From: M3007 sp046329435
Lineage (GTDB): Bacteria > Bacteroidota > Bacteroidia > Chitinophagales > Saprospiraceae
Direction: 5' to 3'
NCBI GenBank assembly: GCA_046329435.1
Contig: JAXLUR010000009.1
Location: 1 to 64,000, forward strand
DNA: 64,000 nucleotides
In this document: piece after piece, positions 17,451 to 26,407 of the stretch
Layout: each line of letters begins with the position of its first letter
Position numbering within the stretch: the stretch's first letter is position 1
Position numbers and translations under genes: made by a program
Notes under the pieces: model-generated
Databases searched by the model: none
What the model was told of the DNA's origin: nothing
Seen by the model: only the letters and a program-made list of their open reading frames with translations

Positions 17451-18260
17451 TTACAGTCCCGTCAGCATCCGCCGAACAATTTCGCTGAAGCCCTCCGGCC
17501 CAGGGGCCTCAATCTGAATCAGGCCCGGAACGCCCAGGTCGGCCCATCGACCATCATATGCCTGCACCTGATAGGCGGTGTCGGCTGCTGCGAGCATCGG
17601 AGCATCGTTGAAGCTGTCGCCGGCGGCCACCGTATGCAGCTGAGCATCAGGATATTTTTGCTGAAACAAACCGCGCAACCGTGACAAGGCCTTTCCTTTA
17701 TCTGCTGTTGCAGATTGCACGGTAAAAAACCGTCCGCCCCGGCTGAATCTCCAGCCAGCCCGTAGAAATTGCTCGCGCAGGGGAGCAATCCCCTGTTCCT
17801 CATCGGGATAAATCAGGGTTTCTGTAAACCAACGGTCACAGGCGCGATCCAGTGCCTCTTCTTTCAGTCCGGTCGCAGCAGATAAAGCACCCTTTTCGGT
17901 TTGTGAAAAACCTCGAATACGGGGATATTGAGCCATGTACGCCAGCAGATCGTTACGGTCGGCATGACTCAATACCAGGATATCCCAAGCGCCCGATGTC
18001 CGATCGGCAGAATAGAAGTCTGCCGAAAAATAACCCCGGGGCAGCGCAATGGCACTGCCGTTTTCAAGTATGAAAGGTTGCCGCATGCCCAAAGTATTTT
18101 GCAAGGCAGTTTGTTCGGCAAATGTTTTCGAGGAACAAAAAATCAGCGGTACGCCCTGTGATTCCAGCATTTTCCAGGCATCGGGAGCCCGCCCGGGCGT
18201 GTAGCGATGGTGGTCGAGAAAAGTGCCGTCGAGGTCGCTGAACAGGATGACGCGGGTCAT
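17451..18260 (-). CDS. mpgP: Mannosyl-3-phosphoglycerate phosphatase (HAD family)
   Basis: The 269-residue protein has HAD motif I FSDLDGTFLDHH at the N-terminus, motif II in IFCSSK and the C-terminal GDSFNDAPML motif, with the cap insertion of the HAD-IIB mannosyl-3-phosphoglycerate phosphatase group. It would remove phosphate from mannosyl-3-phosphoglycerate to give mannosylglycerate, a compatible solute. Its start overlaps the stop of the synthase gene by four bases (ATGA), so the two are translationally coupled, which strongly supports the specific assignment over a generic HAD phosphatase. Confidence 0.88.
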   Translation of the reverse strand: MTRVILFSDLDGTFLDHHRYTPGRAPDAWKMLESQGVPLIFCSSKTFAEQTALQNTLGMRQPFILENGSAIALPRGYFSADFYSADRTSGAWDILVLSHADRNDLLAYMAQYPRIRGFSQTEKGALSAATGLKEEALDRACDRWFTETLIYPDEEQGIAPLREQFLRAGWRFSRGGRFFTVQSATADKGKALSRLRGLFQQKYPDAQLHTVAAGDSFNDAPMLAAADTAYQVQAYDGRWADLGVPGLIQIEAPGPEGFSEIVRRMLTGL

Positions 18261-19453
18261 GTTTGTACAAAATTGCTTTGGCGCGCCCAGTCATACACTT
18301 TTGCAGCTGCTTCGAAATCCATTACAGCCAGGGGCGGATATCGACGCGGTTGTTGCGGAAGTTCGTTTTTATCCACGACATGCCGTTTTCTGAGCTCGCC
18401 AAGAATTTCCTTTTTTAAAGCATCGGGGCACACAGGGGAATGAAACAACACGGAAAGGGAGCCACCAATCATATCCCCCAGATGGTCGTCGCCCTTGTTG
18501 ATAGCATGAAAATGGGGATTGCGCGACTGTATCTGGAAAATATCAACACCTGCCTTCATGCTTTCCGTATCTGGATTGGGAAAGATGCCACCGAATTTTT
18601 CAAATAAACTGATAAAATGATGCGTTTCGACAGAAAAGCCGGCAGAGTAGTCAAGCGCCAGGGCAAGGTCCATCGTCAGGGCATGTTCGCCGGCATTGCC
18701 CGTGCGAAGCGCTTCCGTTTCAAAGCCGGTGTAGTACCCCAACAGCCGGTTCAGATACTCGTTGGTAATGCGCGATACGCGCCCCCACTTGGCAAAATAC
18801 AGACCTTCCTCCACGATCTTGGGTTTGCTATGCCATTGAACGCGCGCCATGCTGTATGGAGAGTTGCTTTGTGAAAGTCCGGCGGAAAAAATGCGCACGT
18901 ACTCTAGAACAGATCCCGGGAAGTAGTTGTCGGCATCGATAAAACCGACATAACGTTTGCCCAGAATTCGGGCCAAAGCCATTCCTGCCAACATGCCTTC
19001 TGCCTTGCCATTGCGTAAAAAGCCGTCATCGTCGAGCAGGGCGGAATAGCCGCCTGCCTTGAACAGTGCTGCCGTTCGGGGCGAACGCTGATGAGCGATG
19101 ACATATTTTTTCTTCGCATACCTGCAAAAACTGTCAACCATTTCCCGTTCCATTCGGTATCGGTCGATCGGGGCCTGTTGACTGTTTGAAATGATAATGG
19201 GCAAACAAGCGTGCGGGATACCCGACAGAACGCCTTCGAGCACGCGCAGCCTTTCATTTTTGACCGGTATAATGATCGCCATGCTTTTTTCTATCTCGTA
19301 CAGCCTTTCGTAGGGTATCTGGCGAATGACGTGAAATGGGTTTGAAAACTCGTCGTCTTGTTCAATGCCGCCGTCCAGCTCGTATATTTTCTGAACCTGA
19401 TAAAATCGATTGGCGCCAAAACGTTCGGTTAGTACAGGTAGGTCGATACGCAT
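18257..19453 (-). CDS. mpgS: Mannosyl-3-phosphoglycerate synthase (GT55 family)
   Basis: The 398-residue protein matches the GT55 family. It begins with a short N-terminal region, then SMAIIIPVKNERLRVLEGVL as nucleotide-binding strand 1 and the metal-binding DAD in YVGFIDADNYFPGSVLEYV. A conserved WGRVSRITNEYLNRLLGYYTG follows, and HALTMDLAL and FQIQSRNPHFHAINKG lie further on. It transfers mannose from GDP-mannose to 3-phosphoglycerate in the cytoplasm. With the overlapping phosphatase gene it forms the complete two-step pathway. GT55 is best known from thermophiles and some marine bacteria. Confidence 0.88.
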   Translation of the reverse strand: MRIDLPVLTERFGANRFYQVQKIYELDGGIEQDDEFSNPFHVIRQIPYERLYEIEKSMAIIIPVKNERLRVLEGVLSGIPHACLPIIISNSQQAPIDRYRMEREMVDSFCRYAKKKYVIAHQRSPRTAALFKAGGYSALLDDDGFLRNGKAEGMLAGMALARILGKRYVGFIDADNYFPGSVLEYVRIFSAGLSQSNSPYSMARVQWHSKPKIVEEGLYFAKWGRVSRITNEYLNRLLGYYTGFETEALRTGNAGEHALTMDLALALDYSAGFSVETHHFISLFEKFGGIFPNPDTESMKAGVDIFQIQSRNPHFHAINKGDDHLGDMIGGSLSVLFHSPVCPDALKKEILGELRKRHVVDKNELPQQPRRYPPLAVMDFEAAAKVYDWARQSNFVQT

Positions 19454-19612
19454 AATTTACTCCCTTTTTTTAATGGAAATGCCCCGGAGGGATGACCAAT
19501 TGGCAACAAGTCAGGGGAGGAAAATGTTTTTGGCCATTACTCATTGTAAGCGGATGAAGTCCCCGCGTTGTGTTTTATTCGCATTTTTAAAGCCAGTTCT
19601 GATTCAATAAAA

Positions 19613-20890
19613 ATGCTTACACTAATCCTGCTTGTTTTTGTCCTGGGCTATCTGGCCATCGCTTTCGAGCACTACCTGAACGTCAACAAGGCGGCTTCCG
19701 CACTGCTCACGGGGGTGTTGTGCTGGACGCTGTTCGTGTTCCATTCGCAGCAGCCCGAATCCGTTTCGGCTACCTTGATGGAGCATTTCGGCGAAATCAG
19801 CGGCATTCTGTTTTTTCTGCTGGGCGCCATGGTGATCGTCGAACTGATCGACGCCCACGACGGCTTCGAACTGGTGACGGCGCGCATCCGCCAGACCGAC
19901 AAGCGGCGGCTGCTGTGGCTGATCGGCTTCATCACTTTTTTCCTGTCGGCATTGCTCGACAACCTCACTACGACAATCGTGATGATCAGTCTGTTGCGCA
20001 AACTCGTCGCCGGTCAGCAAGACCGCCTCCTGTTTGCCGGCCTGGTCGTCATTGCCGCCAATGCGGGCGGCGCCTGGTCGCCTATGGGCGACGTGACGAC
20101 GACCATGCTCTGGATTGGCGGGCAAATCACAGCGCTCAACATCATACAATCGCTCTTTTTACCCAGCCTGATCTGTCTGATCGCGCCTTTGCTGTTGTTG
20201 TCGCGTCAAATGAAAGGCCGGGTGGAAACGCCCAAGTCATCTGCCGAAAACCGCCTGAAAAGCACGGCCGTGGAGCGCAATCTTGTATTTTTCACCGGAC
20301 TGGGCGCGCTGCTCTTCGTTCCTGTGTTCAAAACCTTCACCCATTTACCGCCCTTCATGGGCATGTTGCTGGGGCTTGGCTTTTTGTGGATTCTCGTGGA
20401 AGCCCTCCACAACCGAAAGGACGATCAGCAAAAAGGCCGCTACTCGGTTGTCGGCGCCCTGCAGCGCATCGATTCACCCAGCATCCTTTTTTTCCTGGGC
20501 ATACTGGTCGCCATTTCGGCACTGGAAAGCACGGGCATCCTGCACCACATGGCCGACTGGCTCGATCAGAACATCGGCAATGTCACGCTGACCGGCATTC
20601 TGATCGGTTTTCTTTCCGCAGTGGTCGACAACGTGCCGCTGGTGGCCGCGGCCCAGGGCATGTACCCCCTGAGCGAATACCCAGCCGACCACTTTTTCTG
20701 GGAACTGCTGGCCTATTGCACGGGCACGGGCGGCAGCACGCTGATCATCGGTTCGGCAGCAGGAGTCGCGGCAATGGGCATGGAGCGCATCGACTTTATC
20801 TGGTATTTAAAAAAAATCAGCTGGCTGGCGGTGGCGGGCTATCTCGCCGGAGCGGCAGTATATGTAGCGCAATACGCCCTTTTTCATTAA
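19613..20890 (+). CDS. nhaD: NhaD-type Na+/H+ antiporter
   Basis: The 425-residue protein from the ATG at 19613 (MLTLILLVFVLGYLAIAFEH) has about 12 membrane segments. NhaD/ion-transporter superfamily features include LLDNLTTTIVMISLL, AANAGGAWSPMGDVTTTMLW and SAVVDNVPLVAAAQGMY, the paired DN/GD regions in membrane half-helices, and TGGSTLIIGSAAGVAAMG near the C-terminus. It would expel Na+ in exchange for protons. It is divergent from mpgS, whose product makes an osmolyte, so both may respond to salt; the 159-bp gap between them shows no clear promoter box. Confidence 0.88.
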   Translation: MLTLILLVFVLGYLAIAFEHYLNVNKAASALLTGVLCWTLFVFHSQQPESVSATLMEHFGEISGILFFLLGAMVIVELIDAHDGFELVTARIRQTDKRRLLWLIGFITFFLSALLDNLTTTIVMISLLRKLVAGQQDRLLFAGLVVIAANAGGAWSPMGDVTTTMLWIGGQITALNIIQSLFLPSLICLIAPLLLLSRQMKGRVETPKSSAENRLKSTAVERNLVFFTGLGALLFVPVFKTFTHLPPFMGMLLGLGFLWILVEALHNRKDDQQKGRYSVVGALQRIDSPSILFFLGILVAISALESTGILHHMADWLDQNIGNVTLTGILIGFLSAVVDNVPLVAAAQGMYPLSEYPADHFFWELLAYCTGTGGSTLIIGSAAGVAAMGMERIDFIWYLKKISWLAVAGYLAGAAVYVAQYALFH

Positions 20891-20915
20891 TATCAAAAAT
20901 CTGAAAACCAGCGCA

Positions 20916-21629
20916 TTAGCAACGGGCATCTTTTTTCTTGACGCCCATGCGGCCTTTGGCGCGGGCATTCTCGATATACGATTCGGCGTCGGGCACTTTA
21001 CAGGCCGTTCCGCCCATTTCCACTTTTACGGCGCCTATTGCCCTGGCAGTAGCGATGGCTTTTTCCGTGAGCGGCAGCACGCAGATGCCGGCGGCAATGA
21101 CAAAGTTATTCATCGTGTAGCGGACGCGATTGGGAGCGTTGTGGATGGTATTTGCCACGCGATCGAGGAGTTTTTCCAGGGCCGGCAGATCGAGCGTCGC
21201 ATCGGGGCGGACGGTGCACCAGCTGGCCAGGGTGCTCCATCCGGTCGAGGCAATCTGCTCTACCGGGCTTTCAATCCATTCGAGGGCCAGGGCCCATCCG
21301 TGGGGGCTGTCGGCCGCAACCCAGGCCACGGTGTATTCGCTGATCATATACCAGCTGGCTTTTTCCGCCCAGTGGCGCAGGTCGTCGGGGCTGATTTTTT
21401 TCTCGTCGGCAATCAGGCCGGCCAGGTACATGGCGTCGGAGTTGCCGCTGTCGTAGAGCGCAAGAGACAGTTCGTGGTCCTTCTTGCGGGGCAAAGTTTT
21501 GATAATGCCTTTCAGGTCGCCGACCTTGACCCCGTACATGTTCTCCGGAGCGCCGTGGTTGCGAAATATTTTGCGCGTCGATTCGCTGCCGAGGGATTTC
21601 AGGGATTCAAGGACGTTCTCGACTGTCAT
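20916..21629 (-). CDS. AlkD-like DNA alkylation repair protein
   Basis: The 237-residue protein from the ATG at 21627-21629 (MTVENVLESLKSLGSESTRK) fits the HEAT-like AlkD/DNA alkylation repair family: GVKVGDLKGIIKTL, then helical repeats with AEKASWYMISEYTVAWVAA and WSTLASW, and the usual tail CKVPDAESYIENARAKGRMG. AlkD proteins remove bulky or cationic alkylated bases without base flipping; not every member is active. The long upstream in-frame extension is Cys/Ser-rich and antisense to the neighbour, so it is rejected. Confidence 0.78.
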   Translation of the reverse strand: MTVENVLESLKSLGSESTRKIFRNHGAPENMYGVKVGDLKGIIKTLPRKKDHELSLALYDSGNSDAMYLAGLIADEKKISPDDLRHWAEKASWYMISEYTVAWVAADSPHGWALALEWIESPVEQIASTGWSTLASWCTVRPDATLDLPALEKLLDRVANTIHNAPNRVRYTMNNFVIAAGICVLPLTEKAIATARAIGAVKVEMGGTACKVPDAESYIENARAKGRMGVKKKDARC

Positions 21630-21660
21630 AGCAGGTTGAATTTTTAATGCACAAAGATAA

Positions 21661-22860
21661 TCAGGAGTCTTCGAGCTCGCTGAATCGCGCCATCCAGCCG
21701 ACAGTAGTGCCTTGCAGCAGCATCGACACGATGACGATGATAAAGGAGACATTGAAAATTTTATGGGCAAACGGCACGTGCATGACGAGCGGAATGAGGG
21801 CAAAAACGATGGGCGTAGCGCCCCGCAACCCTACCCACGAGAGAAATACCTTTTCCCGCCGGCCACTTCGCCGGAAAGGCGACAGCGCCGCCACCGTGCC
21901 CAGCGGCCGGGCAATGAAAATCAGGGCCAGCGACAGGATGAGCGCTTCCCAGGCCACTTCGTCGAGTTCGTACAGGTACACCTGTAGCCCCAGCAGCAAA
22001 AACAAAGCGGTTTCCATCAGCCACGACATGCCTTCGAAAAAATTGAGGTTGATGTCGCGTTGCACCCAGGGTGCATTGCCCAGCAGAATGCCCATGATGT
22101 ACAAGGCCAGCAGCGCGCTGCCGCCGGTAAGGGTGTTTATGGCATAAACGATGATCACACCGGCGAGCAGGAGCACCGGAAATTGTCCGCGTTTCAACTC
22201 AAGTTTCTGAATAAACAGCAACAGTCCGCGGCCGGCCAAATACCCCGTAGCCAGGCCCATTGCCATGCTCCAGACAAAACGCCCTGCCAGTTGGGCATAG
22301 CCGGCGGCATCCGTACCATCAGGCAGCAGCAGCAACTGCGAGAGACTGATGGTGAGGAAATAAGCCATCGGGTCGTTGGTACCCGATTCGAGCTCCAGTA
22401 TTTCCCGCACCCCTTTTCTCAACTTGACCCTGCTGTTTTCCAAAATGGAAAAAACAGCCGCGGCATCGGTCGATGATACGGCAGCGCCCAGCAGCAGGGC
22501 CGGCAACCACGGCCAGCTTAACCCGTAATGCGCAACGGCGGCAAGGCTGATCATGGTGACGATCACGCCCAGTGTAGCCAGCGAGATGCCTTGCCCAAGT
22601 ATGGGCCTGAACCGTGTCCAGTTGGACTCCAGGCCCCCCGAAAAAATAATGATACAAAGTGCGATTTCACTGATGTGCAGGGTCAGGTCGGGATAGTTGT
22701 AATCGAAGTCGTAACGGCCGCCGTTGCCAAACAACAGGCCGACGCCCAGGGTCACCAGCAAGGAGGGCACGCCCCAACGACGGAAAAAACGCGAGGCCAG
22801 CAAACTGAGAAAGACCAACAACCCGGCAACCAGCAAAACAACAGGATAGGAATCATGCAT
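21661..22860 (-). CDS. NhaP2/CvrA-type cation/proton antiporter
   Basis: The 399-residue membrane protein from the ATG at 22858-22860 (MHDSYPVVLLVAGLLVFLSL) has about 12 membrane segments. Signature stretches are VPSLLVTLGVGLLFGN, SEIALCIIIFSGGLESNW, LLGAAVSSTDAAAVFSIL, LELESGTNDPMAYFLT and VGLRGATPIVFALIP, matching the CPA1 group that includes potassium/proton antiporter CvrA (NhaP2). The pair of acidic residues in ESGTNDP is the expected ion site. The usual C-terminal cytoplasmic TrkA_C-like domain is absent: the protein ends soon after the last helix. Confidence 0.85.
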   Translation of the reverse strand: MHDSYPVVLLVAGLLVFLSLLASRFFRRWGVPSLLVTLGVGLLFGNGGRYDFDYNYPDLTLHISEIALCIIIFSGGLESNWTRFRPILGQGISLATLGVIVTMISLAAVAHYGLSWPWLPALLLGAAVSSTDAAAVFSILENSRVKLRKGVREILELESGTNDPMAYFLTISLSQLLLLPDGTDAAGYAQLAGRFVWSMAMGLATGYLAGRGLLLFIQKLELKRGQFPVLLLAGVIIVYAINTLTGGSALLALYIMGILLGNAPWVQRDINLNFFEGMSWLMETALFLLLGLQVYLYELDEVAWEALILSLALIFIARPLGTVAALSPFRRSGRREKVFLSWVGLRGATPIVFALIPLVMHVPFAHKIFNVSFIIVIVSMLLQGTTVGWMARFSELEDS

Positions 22861-22941
22861 ACAGGGTGAAAATACATCAAGGCTGAAAATGTTCGGCACA
22901 CTACTCAACTTTGCACCGGCAAAAAAGCCGCCGCCCTATCC

Positions 22942-24195
22942 ATGCAGTACGACAATACCCTCGATTTCGCCCGCCAACTCGACGCGACAGATCCGCTCCG
23001 CAGCTGCCGCGAACAATTTTTATTCCCGCAGCACAATGGCCAGCCAGTGCGCTATTTCTGCGGCAATTCGCTGGGCCTGCAGCCCAAAAGCGTCCGACCG
23101 GCCCTGCTGGCCGAGCTCGACCAATGGCAAACTCATGGCGTGGAGGGACACTTTCGGGGCGACTTGCCCTGGATGCATTACCACAAGTTTCTGACCGCTC
23201 AGTCGGCACGCCTTGTGGGCGCCCTGCCGCACGAAGTAGTCGTGATGAACACCCTGACGGTAAACCTTCATCTGATGATGGTTTCTTTTTACCGCCCGAC
23301 CCGCGAACGGTTCAAAATCATCATGGAGGCAGGAGCCTTCCCCAGCGACCAGTACGCTGTGGAAACTCAGGTGCGCTGGCACGGTTTTTCTCCCGAAGAA
23401 GCCATTATCGAAGTCGCGCCCCGCAATGGCGAGGATTATCTGCATACAGACGATATCCTGGCTATCATTGAAAAAGAAGGCCCTCAAACGGCGCTCGTGT
23501 TGTTCGGCGGGGTAAATTATTACACCGGACAATTTTACGACCTCAAACAAATCACCGCGGCAGGCCACCGCGCGGGCGCTTGCGTTGGCTTCGACCTGGC
23601 GCACACTGCCGGCAACCTGCCCCTGCACCTGCACGACTGGGGCCCTGATTTTGCAGTATGGTGCAGCTATAAATACCTCAATTCGGGGCCGGGCGGTCCG
23701 TCAGGCGCTTTTGTACACGAGCGCCATGCCAACAGCCCCGAGCTGCCCCGTTTTGCCGGCTGGTGGGGGCACGACGAATCCGTGCGTTTCCAGATGCGCA
23801 AGGGTTTCCAACCTATGCACGGGGCTGCCGGCTGGCAACTGAGCAATGCCCAGATTTTTTCCTTTGCCGCCCACAAGGCCAGTCTCGACATTTTCGATGC
23901 CGTAGGCATGGATGCCTTGCGCGCCAAAAGCCTGCTGCTCACGGGTTTTCTCGAATTTGTGCTCGATCAGGCCAATCAGGGTAAAAACCGCTTTCGCATC
24001 ATCACGCCCCGCGATCCTGCCCAACGCGGCTGCCAGCTGTCGGCACTGACCGACGAACGCGGCAGGGCATTGTTTGATTATTTGAGCGAACAGGGCGTAG
24101 TGGCCGATTGGCGGGAACCCAACGTGATTCGGTTCGCGCCCGTGCCATTGTACAATTCGTTCGAGGACGTCTGGGCGCTGGGGCAGTTGCTGTAG
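22942..24195 (+). CDS. kynU: Kynureninase
   Basis: The 417-residue PLP enzyme cleaves L-kynurenine to anthranilate and alanine (or 3-hydroxykynurenine to 3-hydroxyanthranilate) in tryptophan breakdown. Family motifs are visible: YFCGNSLGLQPKS near the N-terminus, GAFPSDQYAVETQ, the PLP aspartate region VGFDLAHTAGN, and the PLP lysine in WCSYKYLNSGPGG, then FAGWWGHD. The length is normal. No other kynurenine genes are nearby. The stop codon TAG at 24193-24195 lies inside the left terminal repeat of the adjacent 339-bp element, so the C-terminus has been set by that element. Confidence 0.93.
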   Translation: MQYDNTLDFARQLDATDPLRSCREQFLFPQHNGQPVRYFCGNSLGLQPKSVRPALLAELDQWQTHGVEGHFRGDLPWMHYHKFLTAQSARLVGALPHEVVVMNTLTVNLHLMMVSFYRPTRERFKIIMEAGAFPSDQYAVETQVRWHGFSPEEAIIEVAPRNGEDYLHTDDILAIIEKEGPQTALVLFGGVNYYTGQFYDLKQITAAGHRAGACVGFDLAHTAGNLPLHLHDWGPDFAVWCSYKYLNSGPGGPSGAFVHERHANSPELPRFAGWWGHDESVRFQMRKGFQPMHGAAGWQLSNAQIFSFAAHKASLDIFDAVGMDALRAKSLLLTGFLEFVLDQANQGKNRFRIITPRDPAQRGCQLSALTDERGRALFDYLSEQGVVADWREPNVIRFAPVPLYNSFEDVWALGQLL

Positions 24196-24528
24196 CGCCG
24201 GCGGCTGTAGCGCCGACCTCAAGGTCGGCGATCTTACGGGCAGAAGCGCCCCGCGATGATCAGTTAATGCCGGGAGCAGTGCGTGCTACCTTTCGATAAA
24301 GGCTTTGGTTATTCATCGCGGGTATTTGCTGCGCTCTGATTCGCCGACCCGGAGGTCGGCGCTACAGCCGTCGGCGATCTTACGGGCAGAAGCGCCCCGC
24401 GATGATCAGTTAATGCCGGGAGCATTACGCACTACCTTTCGATAAAGGCTTTGGCTATTCATCGCGGGTATTTGCTGCGCTCTGATTCGCCGACCCGGAG
24501 CTCGGCGCTACAGCCGCCGGCGCTACAG
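24190..24528. mobile_element. 339-bp repeat element with perfect 27-bp terminal inverted repeats (REP/MITE-like)
   Basis: Bases 24190-24216 (starting CTGTAGCGCCGGCGGCTGTA) are the exact reverse complement of 24502-24528. Inside are two tandem copies of a 146-bp unit (24225-24370 and 24371-24516) differing at only a few bases, each with internal palindromes such as CCGCGATGA/TCATCGCGG. It encodes no protein. It contains the stop codon of kynU and the last about 20 codons of the convergent 649-aa gene. This resembles a REP/BIME or MITE element mobilised by a transposase elsewhere; none is present in the window. Confidence 0.85.
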
Positions 24529-26404
24529 GCACGTCGATAATCTGATCGAAGGCCAAACCGCTGCTCCCTTCCCCTCTGCCCGTCGTTTTTCTGACGCCCA
24601 GCCAGGTGAACACCTTGCCGCCGTACCAGCGTGTGCGCTGAAAACTTTGGCTGACCAGCACCCCTGCGCGCGGCACTTCTTCTTCGTGGACGAAATAGGG
24701 CTGCTTTTTGGGCAGCACTTCCAACCCTTCGCGCAGCAGCACCGTACGCGGGCGTATGCGTTTGGGCGGGTGAAATGCCGCGTCTTCACTGGCCAGAAAA
24801 CGCAACATGGCAGCCCTTTGTAGCCGGATCTCGCGATTGTTGTCCTTGTCGTGCACGGGTATGAACGGAATCCAGTTCTCCGGCACGGCATTCATCACCG
24901 AATAGCGGATTTTGGCCCGGTATTCCGGCTCAGGTGCAGGCACTACCCCGGCAAGCCGTTCGTAATGCCGGCGTATTTCCGTAGCCGCTTCAAAGCCCGG
25001 TTTGTGGCGGCCGTGCGGCAGGGAGATGTTTTTTTCAATGCCCCAAACCATATTGGCCATCTCGTCGCGCAGGAGCGCAATTTCTTCCTGGACAGGCCCT
25101 TCCTGTATTTTGGGCGTGGAGGTGGGCAATAACAGGGCAAGGTCGGCGGGCAAAACGGCATTTCCGGCAATATTGAGCGAGAACATCCGCCAGTTTTCCC
25201 ACTGGTCGTCGAGGCCTTTGCCTGCCGGATCGATCCAGAATCGCTCGCCGAACACATTGCTCACGGTCAGGCCTTTTACCCGCGACAAAGACCCGGCCGG
25301 CAAACGAAATGGTGTCAGAAACCAGTCGTTGGCATACACCAGCCCGAATTCCATCAACAGCACTTTGGCGAGATCGACCTTGTCGGGCCGGATGCCGCCA
25401 AAATTGGTCTTGCCGTCTTCAAAAGCCCACCAGCGGGTATTGGGCATACCGTTGAACGTGATGCCGGTGGGCCAAAAAGTCTGGGTAAACGACCGGATGG
25501 CCGGCGTCTGGCCGACCGGGTCGCCGAGCGTCTGCTGCCCGCGGTCAAAATCAAAATTGTACCAGTCGAGGTGCCCGTGGTAATACTCTGCGGCCGAGAG
25601 CACTTCCTCGCCGCCCTGTCCGGGTACGGCGCAGGCAAACTGGTATTCCAGCCGGTCGGGCAGCCAGGCCTGTTGTTCGGGAGCGGAAGGTTGGTAAAAT
25701 TGACGTTTGTACCAGGCCAGAAAATCGGTTTGCGCCTGGTCCAGCGTTGCGGCCGGCGCGGTGCTGATCTCCGCCCAGTTCGGCGCGAAATTTTTGCTTT
25801 CCAGCCACTCATACAGGGCATAACCGTCGAGCGAACGGCGGTCGGCAACGGCGGCAAACTGTTGCCAGCTCTCGCGATGGGCACACACCGCCACGTCCGC
25901 CACGGCATCTGGATTGGGCCGGGCGACGGGGAATTGCTGCAAAAATTCGGCCCTTGTCGTGTTGTTCAAACCTGCTTTTGCCAACAGTTTCAGCCAATAA
26001 CGGCCCATAGCCAGCCGCAGATCAAGCGCCATTTTTTGCTGCTCCTGCCGAAAGGCCAGCGGGCGCTGTTCCACCTGCGTTTCCAGCGGTACGCTGTCGT
26101 CGAAAGGCCGGACGGCCTGCCCGTCGGGGCGGTATTTGTGCAGGGGCGCCGACTGGATATGAAACTTGGCCAGCGCGGGCGAGCCGGCATCTTCCCCCTT
26201 GAATTCGCCCATCTGCCACTGGCGGCTGAGCATCCAGAGCGGGTCATGTACTTCGGCGCGCAATGCGCGGTCGAACTGGGCCTGGTTGCGGGGTCGGCCC
26301 TCCGTGCGTTCCCAACTGGGGATGGTCGGATTGGCCCGCGCTTCGAGCGCGATGCGCATGTCTTGAACAGTTGCGGAAGCCTGTACGGCGTCAATCAGTG
26401 GCAT
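24455..26404 (-). CDS. Unrecognised 649-aa protein, last gene of the giant five-gene operon
   Basis: I cannot assign a function. The protein has no signal peptide or membrane segment. Near the N-terminus (54-76) lies DPLWMLSRQWQMGEFKGED followed by AGSP, a Trp/Gln/Glu-rich motif that looks strongly constrained. Other notable stretches are YYHGHLDWYNFDFDRG, GMPNTRWWAFEDGKTNFGG and DLAKVLLMEFGLVYANDWFL. It starts 3 bases after the stop of the 1842-aa gene, so the two are probably translated together. The last about 20 residues (ending SANQSAANTRDE) are encoded by the adjacent repeat element and differ in character from the rest. The aromatic content suggests a compact binding or scaffold domain; this is inference. 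Confidence 0.75.
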   Translation of the reverse strand: MPLIDAVQASATVQDMRIALEARANPTIPSWERTEGRPRNQAQFDRALRAEVHDPLWMLSRQWQMGEFKGEDAGSPALAKFHIQSAPLHKYRPDGQAVRPFDDSVPLETQVEQRPLAFRQEQQKMALDLRLAMGRYWLKLLAKAGLNNTTRAEFLQQFPVARPNPDAVADVAVCAHRESWQQFAAVADRRSLDGYALYEWLESKNFAPNWAEISTAPAATLDQAQTDFLAWYKRQFYQPSAPEQQAWLPDRLEYQFACAVPGQGGEEVLSAAEYYHGHLDWYNFDFDRGQQTLGDPVGQTPAIRSFTQTFWPTGITFNGMPNTRWWAFEDGKTNFGGIRPDKVDLAKVLLMEFGLVYANDWFLTPFRLPAGSLSRVKGLTVSNVFGERFWIDPAGKGLDDQWENWRMFSLNIAGNAVLPADLALLLPTSTPKIQEGPVQEEIALLRDEMANMVWGIEKNISLPHGRHKPGFEAATEIRRHYERLAGVVPAPEPEYRAKIRYSVMNAVPENWIPFIPVHDKDNNREIRLQRAAMLRFLASEDAAFHPPKRIRPRTVLLREGLEVLPKKQPYFVHEEEVPRAGVLVSQSFQRTRWYGGKVFTWLGVRKTTGRGEGSSGLAFDQIIDVPVAPAAVAPSSGSANQSAANTRDE

Positions 26405-26407
26405 GGC

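Noticed and set aside
24190..24528. CRISPR or tRNA-like structure
   Set aside because: Two adjacent 146-bp units with terminal inverted repeats and no regular spacers; no tRNA cloverleaf arms were found.
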